NCBI RefSeq assembly: GCF_006335145.1
Contig: NZ_VDMN01000007.1
Span: forward strand, 1-64,000
From: Aliirhizobium smilacinae
GTDB lineage: Bacteria; Pseudomonadota; Alphaproteobacteria; Rhizobiales; Rhizobiaceae
Length of the DNA stretch: 64,000 nucleotides
Direction: 5' to 3'
In this document: in pieces, positions 32,564-40,437 of the stretch
Layout of the letters: every line of letters begins with the position of its first letter
Position numbering within the stretch: position 1 is the stretch's first letter
Notes under the pieces: model-generated
What the model saw: the letters and a program-made list of their open reading frames with translations, nothing else
What the model was told of the DNA's origin: nothing
Databases searched by the model: none
Program-made: the position numbers and the translations under genes

Positions 32564-33508
32564 ATGAGGGATCTTTCCGCCGCCCATATCGAAGCATTTC
32601 TGGAAATGCTCAGCGCCGAACGGGGCGCGGCGGAAAACACGCTCTCATCCTATAAGCGCGATCTCGACGATCTCTACGACTTTCTGATTTCCCAAAAAAC
32701 CACGCCGCTTTCGGCGCAAAGCGGCAACCTCTCGGCCTATCTCGCCCATTTGAGCAAACGCGGTTTCGCTTCATCCTCCCAGGCTCGCAGGCTTTCCGCC
32801 ATGCGCCAGTTCTACAAGTTCCTCTATGCCGAAAGCCTGCGCACCGACGACCCGACCACCGTACTCGATGCACCCAAAAAGCAACGCCCCCTGCCGAAAA
32901 ACCTGAGCGAGGAAAGCGTCACGAAGCTCCTCGAACGCGCGGCATTGGAAGCGGCCGAGCCGGACAAGGACCATCTGTCCCGCCTGCGCATGCTTGTTCT
33001 TCTGGAACTTCTCTATGCCACCGGCATGCGTGTCAGCGAACTTGTGTCGCTGCCGCTGAAAGTGCTGGAACAGGACGGCCGGTTTCTGATGATCCGCGGC
33101 AAGGGCAACAAGGAACGCCTCGTACCCCTGTCGCGATCCTCGATCGCCGCACTCAAGGCCTATGGAGAAGCGAAAAAAGCCGAGGAAGCCGATGGGGAAC
33201 AAAGCCCATGGCTGTTCCCTTCCCATGGCTGCGCCGGTTATCTGCCCCGCCAGGTCTTCGCCCGTGACCTCAAGGGATTGGCGGCGAGAGCCGGTATAAA
33301 AGCCGCGTCCATATCGCCGCATGTCATGCGTCACGCCTTTGCCAGTCATCTTTTGGCGCATGGTGCAGATCTGCGCGTAGTACAGGAACTGCTTGGACAT
33401 TCAGACATTTCGACCACTCAGATATATACGCACGTGCTGGAAGAAAGGCTTCGTCAACTGGTGGAAACACATCACCCTCTTGCAAAAGAAGCCAAAAACC
33501 GGGATTAG
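32564..33508 (+). CDS. xerD: Tyrosine recombinase XerD
   Basis: This 314-residue site-specific recombinase resolves chromosome dimers with XerC at dif. The N-terminal core-binding domain (residues about 1-95) precedes the catalytic domain with all six expected residues: R156 (TGMRVSEL), K180 (RGKGNKER), H253 and R256 (HVMRHAFASHL), H279 (LGHSDI) and nucleophile Y288 (QIYTHV). It is a housekeeping recombinase rather than a phage integrase: context, length and lack of adjoining att sites support this. Confidence 0.94.
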   Translation: MRDLSAAHIEAFLEMLSAERGAAENTLSSYKRDLDDLYDFLISQKTTPLSAQSGNLSAYLAHLSKRGFASSSQARRLSAMRQFYKFLYAESLRTDDPTTVLDAPKKQRPLPKNLSEESVTKLLERAALEAAEPDKDHLSRLRMLVLLELLYATGMRVSELVSLPLKVLEQDGRFLMIRGKGNKERLVPLSRSSIAALKAYGEAKKAEEADGEQSPWLFPSHGCAGYLPRQVFARDLKGLAARAGIKAASISPHVMRHAFASHLLAHGADLRVVQELLGHSDISTTQIYTHVLEERLRQLVETHHPLAKEAKNRD

Positions 33509-33571
33509 AAGCCCCAAATGAAAAATGGGACCTCCATGTTCCCATGGGAAAACAACGGGAAACCGGATCTG

Positions 33572-34525
33572 ATGCAGACTTATCTCGATTTCGAAAAGCC
33601 AATCTCGGACCTCGAGGGCAAGATCCACGAGCTGAAGAAGCTCGCGACGGAAGACGAGAGCATTGATACGTCCGACGAGATCACTCGGCTCGAAGTGCGC
33701 GTCAAGGAAGCCACTCGTGATATCTATTCCAAGCTCGGAGCCTGGGAAAAGACGCAGGTCGCCCGCCATCCGCAGCGCCCGCATTTCATCGATTACTCAG
33801 CTCACCTCTTCACCGAGTTCACGCCGCTCGCCGGTGACCGCAATTTCGGCGAAGACGCCGCCATCCAGGCCGGCCTTGCCCGCTTCAACGGCATTCCGGT
33901 AGCCCTGATCGGCCAGGAAAAAGGTAGCGACACAAAGACACGCCTGAAGCACAATTTCGGCAGCCCGCGTCCTGAAGGTTACCGCAAAGCGATCCGCGTC
34001 ATGGAAATGGCCGACCGTTTCGGCCTGCCGGTCATCACCCTCGTGGATACGGCAGGCGCCTATCCGGGCGTCGGCGCTGAAGAACGCGGCCAGGCGGAAG
34101 CCATCGCCCGTTCAACGGAAATGTGCCTTGGCCTCAAGGTACCGATGATATCTCTCGTGATCGGCGAAGGCGGCTCGGGCGGCGCGATTGCGATCGCCAC
34201 CGGTAACCGGGTCTACATGCTCGAGCATTCGATCTATTCGGTTATTTCGCCGGAAGGTGCAGCCTCGATCCTGTGGCGTGATTCGACCCGCGCCCGCGAA
34301 GCCGCGACCAACATGAAGATCACGGCGCAGGACCTGAAGGGTCTCGGCATCATCGACGAGATCATTCCCGAACCCAATGGCGGCGCCCATCGCGAGCCGG
34401 TTACGGTCATGAACGCTGCCGGCAAGGTGATTTCGTCTGCTCTGGCAGACCTTTCGAAGCTTTCGGGCGACGAAGTACGCACCGCACGCCGCCAGAAATT
34501 CCTGGAAATCGGCCGGAACCTCTAA
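33572..34525 (+). CDS. accA: Acetyl-CoA carboxylase carboxyltransferase subunit alpha
   Basis: This 317-residue subunit of the carboxyltransferase transfers carboxyl from biotin to acetyl-CoA, initiating fatty-acid synthesis. Features are an N-terminal helical region (MQTYLDFEKPISDLEGKI), then QEKGSDTKTRLKHNFG, TLVDTAGAYPGVGAEERGQ, and VIGEGGSGGAIAIATG forming the crotonase-fold active site. I chose the ATG at 33572 because homologues start here; upstream in-frame ATG at 33518 adds 18 residues. It follows xerD by 63 bases. Confidence 0.95.
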   Translation: MQTYLDFEKPISDLEGKIHELKKLATEDESIDTSDEITRLEVRVKEATRDIYSKLGAWEKTQVARHPQRPHFIDYSAHLFTEFTPLAGDRNFGEDAAIQAGLARFNGIPVALIGQEKGSDTKTRLKHNFGSPRPEGYRKAIRVMEMADRFGLPVITLVDTAGAYPGVGAEERGQAEAIARSTEMCLGLKVPMISLVIGEGGSGGAIAIATGNRVYMLEHSIYSVISPEGAASILWRDSTRAREAATNMKITAQDLKGLGIIDEIIPEPNGGAHREPVTVMNAAGKVISSALADLSKLSGDEVRTARRQKFLEIGRNL

Positions 34526-34703
34526 TTGTCGCCTTCTTCATCGAAGGTTGCCAATTTCGGCCACATTGATCATAACAGTGGTGCGCTGAGGGTTTTGCTG
34601 GACAGGCGATTTTGAGCGGTTAAGAAAATGTAAAGCTTACCGTATTATTATCGCACGCCTCTGCCCCCGGTTTGATGCCGAACTAGATATGTGGTCCGTT
34701 CCG

Positions 34704-36026
34704 ATGCGTCTGAAGCACATCGCCCTCGCTCTTCTGGTTGCAACAGCTCTCACAGGCTGCAACGACACCCTTGATTCCGCGACCAGCGTCGATATTTCCA
34801 AGGTCAAGAACAAGGTCGAGCAGCCTCTGCCGGCAAAAATCATCGCCGACATGCAGGCGAAGAACATGCCGCGCAATTCGCCGATCATGATCCGCATCCT
34901 CAAGGAAGAGGGCAAGCTGGAGATCTGGAAGGCGAAGGCGGACAACCGCTTCGAAGTGATCAAGAGCTACGACATCTGCGCCTGGTCCGGCAAGCTCGGC
35001 CCCAAGGTGAAGGAAGGTGACCGCCAGGCTCCCGAAGGCTTCTACAGCCTGACGCCGGCACACCTGAACCCCAATTCGCAATATTATCTGGCAATCAATA
35101 CCGGCTTCCCGAACCGCTATGACGCGGCGAACGGGCGCAACGGCACGAACCTGATGATCCACGGCGCCTGCTCGTCGTCTGGCTGTTATTCGATGACCGA
35201 CGCGCAGATCCTCGAAATCTATGCCTTTGCCCGTGACGCCTTCAAGGGCGGCCAGACGTCGGTGCAGCTTCAGGCCCTGCCGTTCCGCATGACGGCCGAG
35301 AACATGGCCCGCCATCGTGAAAGCGAGCATTCCGACTTCTGGAAGATGATCAAGGTCGGCTACGACAATTTCGAAGTCACCAAGCGTCCGCCCGAAGTGG
35401 CCGTCTGCGGCAAGAAATACGCCTTCAACCAGGAATCCAAGGGTCCGCTCAGCGCAGCCGCCGCCTGCCCGGAAATGTCGACGCCGCCGGCCTTGGTTTC
35501 TGCTCTTTCTTCCTACAACAAGACCTATGACCTCGCCTTCGAAAAGGCTGTCGACAAGCTGGGCAGCAAGGTCTGGTATGAGCCGAGCGAAGCCGAACGC
35601 AAGGCTGTCGTCGCCGAAAAGCGCAAGGGCCGCGAACTGGCCTATGCGCCGACCGGCACATCGCTTGAAGCCGGCAAACTGATGAGCCAGTCCGAATTCC
35701 AGGCGATGATGGAAAAGCGGATGGCCGGTGGACAGGTGAAACCTGCCACGACGCAGCTCGCCTCGCTTGCCGCAGCCCCGCAGCCGGCTACCGCCGCCGA
35801 ACGGATGAAGCAGGGCCGCCTGCCCGCGTCCACCGGCGCAATTCCCGCTACAACGGGCGCAACCGTAGTCAGCACGGCTACGCCGACCATCCAGACGGCC
35901 GAAGGCAAAACGACTGCCGTCCCGGTTCCCGAACAGAACCCGATGAACCCGCTCGCTTATGCTGCCCCGGCCGCGCCCGTCAGCGAAGCCAAGAAGCCGT
36001 TCTGGAAGTTCTGGGACAAGCAGTGA
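34704..36026 (+). CDS. L,D-transpeptidase (YkuD) lipoprotein
   Basis: This 440-residue predicted lipoprotein has a signal peptide with lipobox ALTGC (C19) and a YkuD/L,D-transpeptidase-type catalytic domain ending with the motif HGACSSSGCYSM (H153, catalytic C161). A proline/alanine-rich C-terminal tail follows. Such enzymes crosslink peptidoglycan via DAP-DAP bonds, or attach lipoprotein, and may act at the growth pole of Rhizobiales. I chose the ATG at 34704; 34689 would add five residues. tusA starts inside its last codons (GTGA overlap). Confidence 0.87.
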   Translation: MRLKHIALALLVATALTGCNDTLDSATSVDISKVKNKVEQPLPAKIIADMQAKNMPRNSPIMIRILKEEGKLEIWKAKADNRFEVIKSYDICAWSGKLGPKVKEGDRQAPEGFYSLTPAHLNPNSQYYLAINTGFPNRYDAANGRNGTNLMIHGACSSSGCYSMTDAQILEIYAFARDAFKGGQTSVQLQALPFRMTAENMARHRESEHSDFWKMIKVGYDNFEVTKRPPEVAVCGKKYAFNQESKGPLSAAAACPEMSTPPALVSALSSYNKTYDLAFEKAVDKLGSKVWYEPSEAERKAVVAEKRKGRELAYAPTGTSLEAGKLMSQSEFQAMMEKRMAGGQVKPATTQLASLAAAPQPATAAERMKQGRLPASTGAIPATTGATVVSTATPTIQTAEGKTTAVPVPEQNPMNPLAYAAPAAPVSEAKKPFWKFWDKQ

Positions 36027-36271
36027 CGTCTTCAGCCGACGTGCTTTGCGACCTGAGGGGACTGAAATGCCCTCTGCCGGTTCTGAAGACCCGTCGCCGC
36101 CTGAAAACTCTCCATGATGGTGATCGTCTCATTGTAGAGACCACCGACCCACTGGCCGGGATAGACATCCCGCATTTCTGCCGCCAGGAAGGCCACGAAC
36201 TCGTCGAAAGCGAGAAGACGGCGGATGGCCACCGCTTCGTCATCCGAAAAGGTATGTCGGCTACGGCCTGA
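36023..36271 (+). CDS. tusA: TusA-family sulfurtransferase
   Basis: This 82-residue protein has the TusA fold with the characteristic CPxP motif (DLRGLKCPLPVLKTRR). Family members carry persulfide sulfur for tRNA thiolation or molybdenum cofactor biosynthesis. The GTG start at 36023 overlaps the L,D-transpeptidase stop by 4 bases. The end overlaps the convergent CobW gene by 11 bases. Confidence 0.9.
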   Translation: MTSSADVLCDLRGLKCPLPVLKTRRRLKTLHDGDRLIVETTDPLAGIDIPHFCRQEGHELVESEKTADGHRFVIRKGMSATA

Positions 36272-37436
36272 AGCCGGGCACGGCCAGCGGATTGTCTTCC
36301 AGAGCCGCCCGGTCGGGACGGTCGAGACGCGGTTCGCCGGTGAACGCGGCAAAAAGATCGGCGACGAATTCTTCGGACAGGCCCTTGGTGATGACCACCA
36401 TGTGGGTTTTCCGGTCGGAGCCTTCCGGCCAGCGCGGCAGACGCTGCGGCGCGTGGAAGATCGTCTGCACACCATGCAGCACGAGCGGCCGCTCGGGATT
36501 ATCCGACAGTTTCACGATCGCCTTCATCCGCAGAAGTTTTTCGCCATGCGCCGATCTCAAAAGATCGATGAACATGTCGATCGCCATCGGATCGATCGGC
36601 CGCTCATGAACGAGCGAGAACGAGCGGATATCGTCGCCATGGCGTGTCACGTCATGATGATGGTGATGTCCGTGGTCATGGCCGTGCCGATGGTCGTGGT
36701 CGTGTCCATGCTGGTGATGGTCGTCACCGGCATGAGGATGGTGTTCATGGCTCTCTGCCGCGATCTCGTCGCGCAACCAGCGATCAACGTCGGCAATCTT
36801 GCTCGACGGATCGTATAACCCGTTTTCTAGGATCGACATGCTGCCGACCGACGTATCGTCGCCATCCGTGATCGGCGCACGCGGATTGAGCGCAATCAAT
36901 CTTGCGCGCAGGGCGGATAGCTGCGCAGGCTCCGCCAACGTCTGTTTCGACAGGATAAGCCGGTCGGCAACCGCCACCTGCTTCACCGCTTCCTGATGCG
37001 CGTCGAGCGTCGCAAGACCATTGACCGCGTCCACGACCGTCACCACACCCTCAAGCTCGAAATTCTGAGCGATCACCGGATTACCCATCACCGACTGCAT
37101 GACGGGCGCCGGGTCGGCAAGACCCGTGGTTTCGATGACCACGCGGGTGATCGGTTTGGCGCGGCCGGTCTGGATCGCATCCATCATCGAAGCGAGCGTA
37201 TCGACCAGTTCACCACGCACCGTGCAGCACAGGCAGCCATTCGACAGCTCGATCATCGAATCACCCGAGGCCTCGACCAGCAGGTTGTCGATACCCACTT
37301 CGCCGAACTCGTTGATGATGACGGCGATATCCTTGGCCGCCGGATCACGCAGCATCCTGTTGAGCAGCGTCGATTTTCCGGCACCGAGAAAGCCGGTGAT
37401 GATGGAGACCGGGATCCGGTCCTGACCGTAGGCCAT
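36261..37436 (-). CDS. CobW/COG0523-family GTPase metallochaperone
   Basis: This 391-residue G3E GTPase has Walker A GFLGAGKST near the N-terminus, the metal-binding NGCLCCT loop, and a histidine-rich linker (around residues 230-265) in which H/D alternate. Its C-terminal CobW_C domain ends SEEFVADLFAAF. COG0523 proteins deliver metal (Zn, Co or others) to client enzymes; the His-rich stretch suggests zinc or cobalt buffering. I chose the ATG at 37436 with GGA upstream; a TTG at 37448 is possible. It follows the D-Ala carboxypeptidase gene closely, hinting at a zinc or cell-wall link. Confidence 0.9.
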   Translation of the reverse strand: MAYGQDRIPVSIITGFLGAGKSTLLNRMLRDPAAKDIAVIINEFGEVGIDNLLVEASGDSMIELSNGCLCCTVRGELVDTLASMMDAIQTGRAKPITRVVIETTGLADPAPVMQSVMGNPVIAQNFELEGVVTVVDAVNGLATLDAHQEAVKQVAVADRLILSKQTLAEPAQLSALRARLIALNPRAPITDGDDTSVGSMSILENGLYDPSSKIADVDRWLRDEIAAESHEHHPHAGDDHHQHGHDHDHRHGHDHGHHHHHDVTRHGDDIRSFSLVHERPIDPMAIDMFIDLLRSAHGEKLLRMKAIVKLSDNPERPLVLHGVQTIFHAPQRLPRWPEGSDRKTHMVVITKGLSEEFVADLFAAFTGEPRLDRPDRAALEDNPLAVPGFRP

Positions 37437-37448
37437 ATGCTGTTCCAA

Positions 37449-38582
37449 TCAGAAGGTCGGGCGTGGTACCGGGATCGGGATATTGGCGTAGCTCTTCTCG
37501 CCAATCTTCGTTTCGACCGGTTCGGTTCCCGGAATAAGTCCCGCAAGCACATAGGCCGGCGGGTGCGTCATTTCGTGAAGATAAGGGGAATGCATGATCG
37601 TCCGGCCGGCATCGTCACGCGTTTCGCTGCGAACCTTTGCCGCCTTCGGATTGCAGATATCCTGGCTGAGATCATTGACCTCGGCGGTATCGCCATAAGG
37701 CGCCAGCGATGCCAGCGGCGTACCCTGGCTCCCCGCCGTGGTCAGCCCCTGCTGCAGAAGGTTGGCGGAATCGTCCGCCCGGCCCGCAAGGCTATCCGCA
37801 CCAAGCACGACCGAAATCACCGTCCGGCCATTGCGGGTGGCGGAAGAAACCTGATTGAATCCGGCTGCACAGATAAAACCCGTCTTCATCCCGTCGGCAC
37901 CGTCGAAACGGCCGATCAGCGTGTTGAAGTTCGGATACTGTTTCTTGCCGGTATCGATGCCTTCTATGGTGAAGTAGGTGGAATATTGCGGGAATTCCCG
38001 CTTGATCTGCATGGCAAGGATCGCAAGGTCGCGGGCCGTCGTATATTGCCCCTTGCCCGGCAGGCCGTGCGGATTGATGAAATGCGTAGACGACATGCCG
38101 AGCCGCTGCGCTTCGGCATTCATCATCGCTACGAACTGGTCAGCAGAACCGCCGACCGTCTCGGCCACGGCAACGGCCATGTCATTGGCCGATTTCACCA
38201 GCATGATCTTCAGCGCATTGTCCATCGTCAGCTGCGAGCCGGGACGGAAATACATCTTGCTGGCAGGCTGATCCGTGGCGTTCTTGCTCATCACCACAGT
38301 GCTTTCCAGCGACATGCGGCCGCTTTTCAGCGCCCTGAACGTAACATAGGCGGTCATCAGCTTGGTCAGCGACGCCGGGTACCATTTGCGGAAGGCGTCC
38401 TGATGCGCGATCACGCGGCCCGTATTGGCATCGATGATCATGCGCGGGTTGGCGACCGCGGCGGTGGCGGAGGCAAGAACTCCAAACGCCGTCACGAGAC
38501 AGGCAAGCCGGCTGGCGGTGCGGTGGCGAATAGTTAGGTGCGGCAAGATCGTCCTCGTCCGAATGTTAACGAGTGGGGCCAT
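37449..38582 (-). CDS. dacA: D-alanyl-D-alanine carboxypeptidase (PBP5/6-type)
   Basis: This 377-residue serine-type DD-carboxypeptidase trims peptidoglycan pentapeptides. After a signal sequence (ASRLACLVTAFGVLASAT) the active-site residues are SLTK (S71, K74), SAN (131-133) and KTG (233-235). I chose the ATG at 38582; a TTG at 38612 would add ten residues. It is probably co-transcribed with the CobW gene, whose start is 12 bases after its stop. Confidence 0.91.
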   Translation of the reverse strand: MAPLVNIRTRTILPHLTIRHRTASRLACLVTAFGVLASATAAVANPRMIIDANTGRVIAHQDAFRKWYPASLTKLMTAYVTFRALKSGRMSLESTVVMSKNATDQPASKMYFRPGSQLTMDNALKIMLVKSANDMAVAVAETVGGSADQFVAMMNAEAQRLGMSSTHFINPHGLPGKGQYTTARDLAILAMQIKREFPQYSTYFTIEGIDTGKKQYPNFNTLIGRFDGADGMKTGFICAAGFNQVSSATRNGRTVISVVLGADSLAGRADDSANLLQQGLTTAGSQGTPLASLAPYGDTAEVNDLSQDICNPKAAKVRSETRDDAGRTIMHSPYLHEMTHPPAYVLAGLIPGTEPVETKIGEKSYANIPIPVPRPTF

Positions 38583-38699
38583 TAGATGGCCTATATGTCG
38601 AAGCAATGGCAAAGAAGATTGATTACGTCAATCGGGGCAGGCAGTATGGCCACGGGTGGAGTGTCATAACCGCGTGAAGTCAGGTCGATAGGAAAGATA

Positions 38700-39863
38700 A
38701 TGCCGATATTGAACCGTGCCGCCGAGCTCCAGGGCGAAGTGACCGGCTGGCGACGATTTATCCACCAGCATCCCGAAATTCTTTATGACGTTCACAACAC
38801 TGCGGCCTTCGTGGCGGAAAAGCTGCAGGAGTTCGGCGTCGATGAGGTCGTCACCGGCATCGGCAAAACCGGCGTCGTCGGCATCATCCGCGGCAAGGGA
38901 CAGGGTAGCCGCACGATCGGCATGCGCGCCGACATGGACGCACTTCCGCTGACGGAAATGACCGGCAAGGATTATGCCTCGATGGTTCCGGGCAAGATGC
39001 ATGCCTGCGGCCACGACGGCCATACCTCGATGCTTCTGGGCGCCGCGAAATATCTCTCCGAGACCCGCAATTTCAACGGCAACGTCGCCGTGATCTTTCA
39101 GCCGGCCGAAGAGGGTGGCGCCGGCGCGCTGGCCATGGTCGAAGATGGCATGATGGAGCGCTTCGGCATCGAGGAAGTCTACGGCATGCACAATATGCCG
39201 GGCATTCCGCTCGGCCAGTTCGCCATCCGCAAGGGCGGCATCATGGCGGCCCCCGATCGCTTCACAGTCACGATCACCGGTCGCGGCGGCCATGCGGCCC
39301 AGCCGCACAAGACGATCGATCCAATCTTCATCGGCGCGCAGCTCATCGGCAGCCTGCAAGCGATTGCCGCCCGCAACGCGGACCCGGTCCAGTCGGTGGT
39401 GATCTCGGTAACACGTTTCGACGCCGGCACGACCCATAACATCATTCCGGATACGGCAACGATCATGGGTACTGTCCGCACGCTGAGCGAGGAAACCCGC
39501 GATCTCGCGCAAAACCGGATACGCCAGATCGTCGACGGGCTGGCCAGCGCTCATGGTGCACAGGCGTCGATCGATTATTACCGCCAGTGCCCGGTCACCT
39601 TCAACCACGATCTGGAAACCGAACACGCGATCGCCGTGGCAACCGATGTGGTGGGGGCAAGCAATGTCGATCCCAATGTCGACCCGACCATGGCCGGCGA
39701 AGACTTTGCCTTCATGCTGAAGCGCCGCCCCGGCGCCTTCATCTTCATCGGCAACGGCGACACCGCCCCGCTTCACAACCCGAACTATGATTTCGACGAC
39801 GAAGCACTCGCTTACGGCATCTCCTATTGGGTGCGGCTGGCGGAAAAACGGCTATCGGAATGA
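38700..39863 (+). CDS. M20D amidohydrolase (hippurate hydrolase-like)
   Basis: This 387-residue metallopeptidase-fold amidohydrolase resembles hippurate hydrolase and indole-3-acetyl-amino-acid hydrolases. Metal and catalytic motifs are MRADMDALPL, HACGHDGHTSM and QPAEEGGAGA, plus the lid-domain dimerisation region TVTITGRGGHAAQPHKTIDP. The substrate is an N-acyl amino acid, but cannot be narrowed. Its N-terminus (MPILNRAAELQGEVTGWRRF) matches homologues. tRNA-Arg follows on the same strand. Confidence 0.9.
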   Translation: MPILNRAAELQGEVTGWRRFIHQHPEILYDVHNTAAFVAEKLQEFGVDEVVTGIGKTGVVGIIRGKGQGSRTIGMRADMDALPLTEMTGKDYASMVPGKMHACGHDGHTSMLLGAAKYLSETRNFNGNVAVIFQPAEEGGAGALAMVEDGMMERFGIEEVYGMHNMPGIPLGQFAIRKGGIMAAPDRFTVTITGRGGHAAQPHKTIDPIFIGAQLIGSLQAIAARNADPVQSVVISVTRFDAGTTHNIIPDTATIMGTVRTLSEETRDLAQNRIRQIVDGLASAHGAQASIDYYRQCPVTFNHDLETEHAIAVATDVVGASNVDPNVDPTMAGEDFAFMLKRRPGAFIFIGNGDTAPLHNPNYDFDDEALAYGISYWVRLAEKRLSE

Positions 39864-39918
39864 TCGCTGGAAAAGGGCTTGGCTAATCCGGACGGCTTTT
39901 GTATGGATGGGCGCAAGT

Positions 39919-39995
39919 GGTCCCATAGCTCAGTCGGATAGAGCGCAGGATTCCTAATCCTGAGGCCGTTGGTTCGAATCCAACTGGGATCACCA
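39919..39995 (+). tRNA. tRNA-Arg (anticodon CCU)
   Basis: The 77-base gene folds into a full cloverleaf: acceptor stem GGTCCCA with TGGGATC, discriminator A and encoded CCA. The anticodon loop TTCCTAA gives anticodon CCT (39953-39955), reading AGG. The TTCGAATC T-loop and AGCTCAGTCGG D-arm are standard. A weak TTGGCT/TATGGA pair with 17-base spacing (39879-39907) could be its promoter. I see no integrated element or direct repeat at its 3' end. Confidence 0.95.
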
Positions 39996-40030
39996 CTCCT
40001 GTCCATCAAACGCCGCGAACACGCGCTGCC

Positions 40031-40183
40031 TTATGGCAGCTCGGGCTGCGGCGTCGGATGCCGGATCGAACTGGTGAATGTCCGGTCGACCGACTGAAGA
40101 CGGTCCCAGGACACGGATACGCCGAAAAGCAGTATCGCAATAATCGGGATGACGAGAAGCACAACACCGCCACTGATGCGCAT
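40031..40183 (-). CDS. 50-aa small membrane protein
   Basis: A short ORF starts at ATG 40183 with GGAG 6 bases upstream and encodes MRISGGVVLLVIPIIAILLF then GVSVSWDRLQSVDRTFTSS and a proline-rich end. The N-terminal two-fifths form one membrane helix. The longer frame reading to 40318 has no features upstream of this start. No family recognised. The gap up to the kinase end at 40438 holds repeated TTGTGCC/GGCACAA strings but no gene. Confidence 0.65.
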   Translation of the reverse strand: MRISGGVVLLVIPIIAILLFGVSVSWDRLQSVDRTFTSSIRHPTPQPELP

Positions 40184-40437
40184 GACCAACTCCAAAACTA
40201 CATAGTCATGGGCGTGACCTTGTGCGGAGCAGCTTAATGCTTCGTTAATTTGTGCCAGTTTTGCACAGAAGCGGAGCCGATCCACAGCAGCTTTCGAAAC
40301 AAAGGCAGTCAGGCACAAAATGGCCGGGAAATGGCCTCAATCGCGACAGCTGGCGTCTCTTGTGCCGGGAGGTAATCCGAACGGCCGCACAAAAGCGTCC
40401 GGCACCTGTATGCCGAACTCCGCGAAGATAATCGTCG

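Noticed and set aside
32564..33508. XerD-like recombinase as a mobile-element integrase
   Set aside because: The length, neighbours (aroK, accA) and typical domain arrangement fit the chromosomal XerD; no attachment sites or phage genes nearby.
36996..38537. 513-codon plus-strand frame across the CobW and carboxypeptidase genes
   Set aside because: Arg/His-rich antisense frame with no motif; both sense genes have intact active-site motifs.
39919..40437. Integration site at tRNA-Arg(CCU)
   Set aside because: No integrase gene and no direct repeat of the tRNA 3' end is visible in the downstream sequence; housekeeping genes continue.
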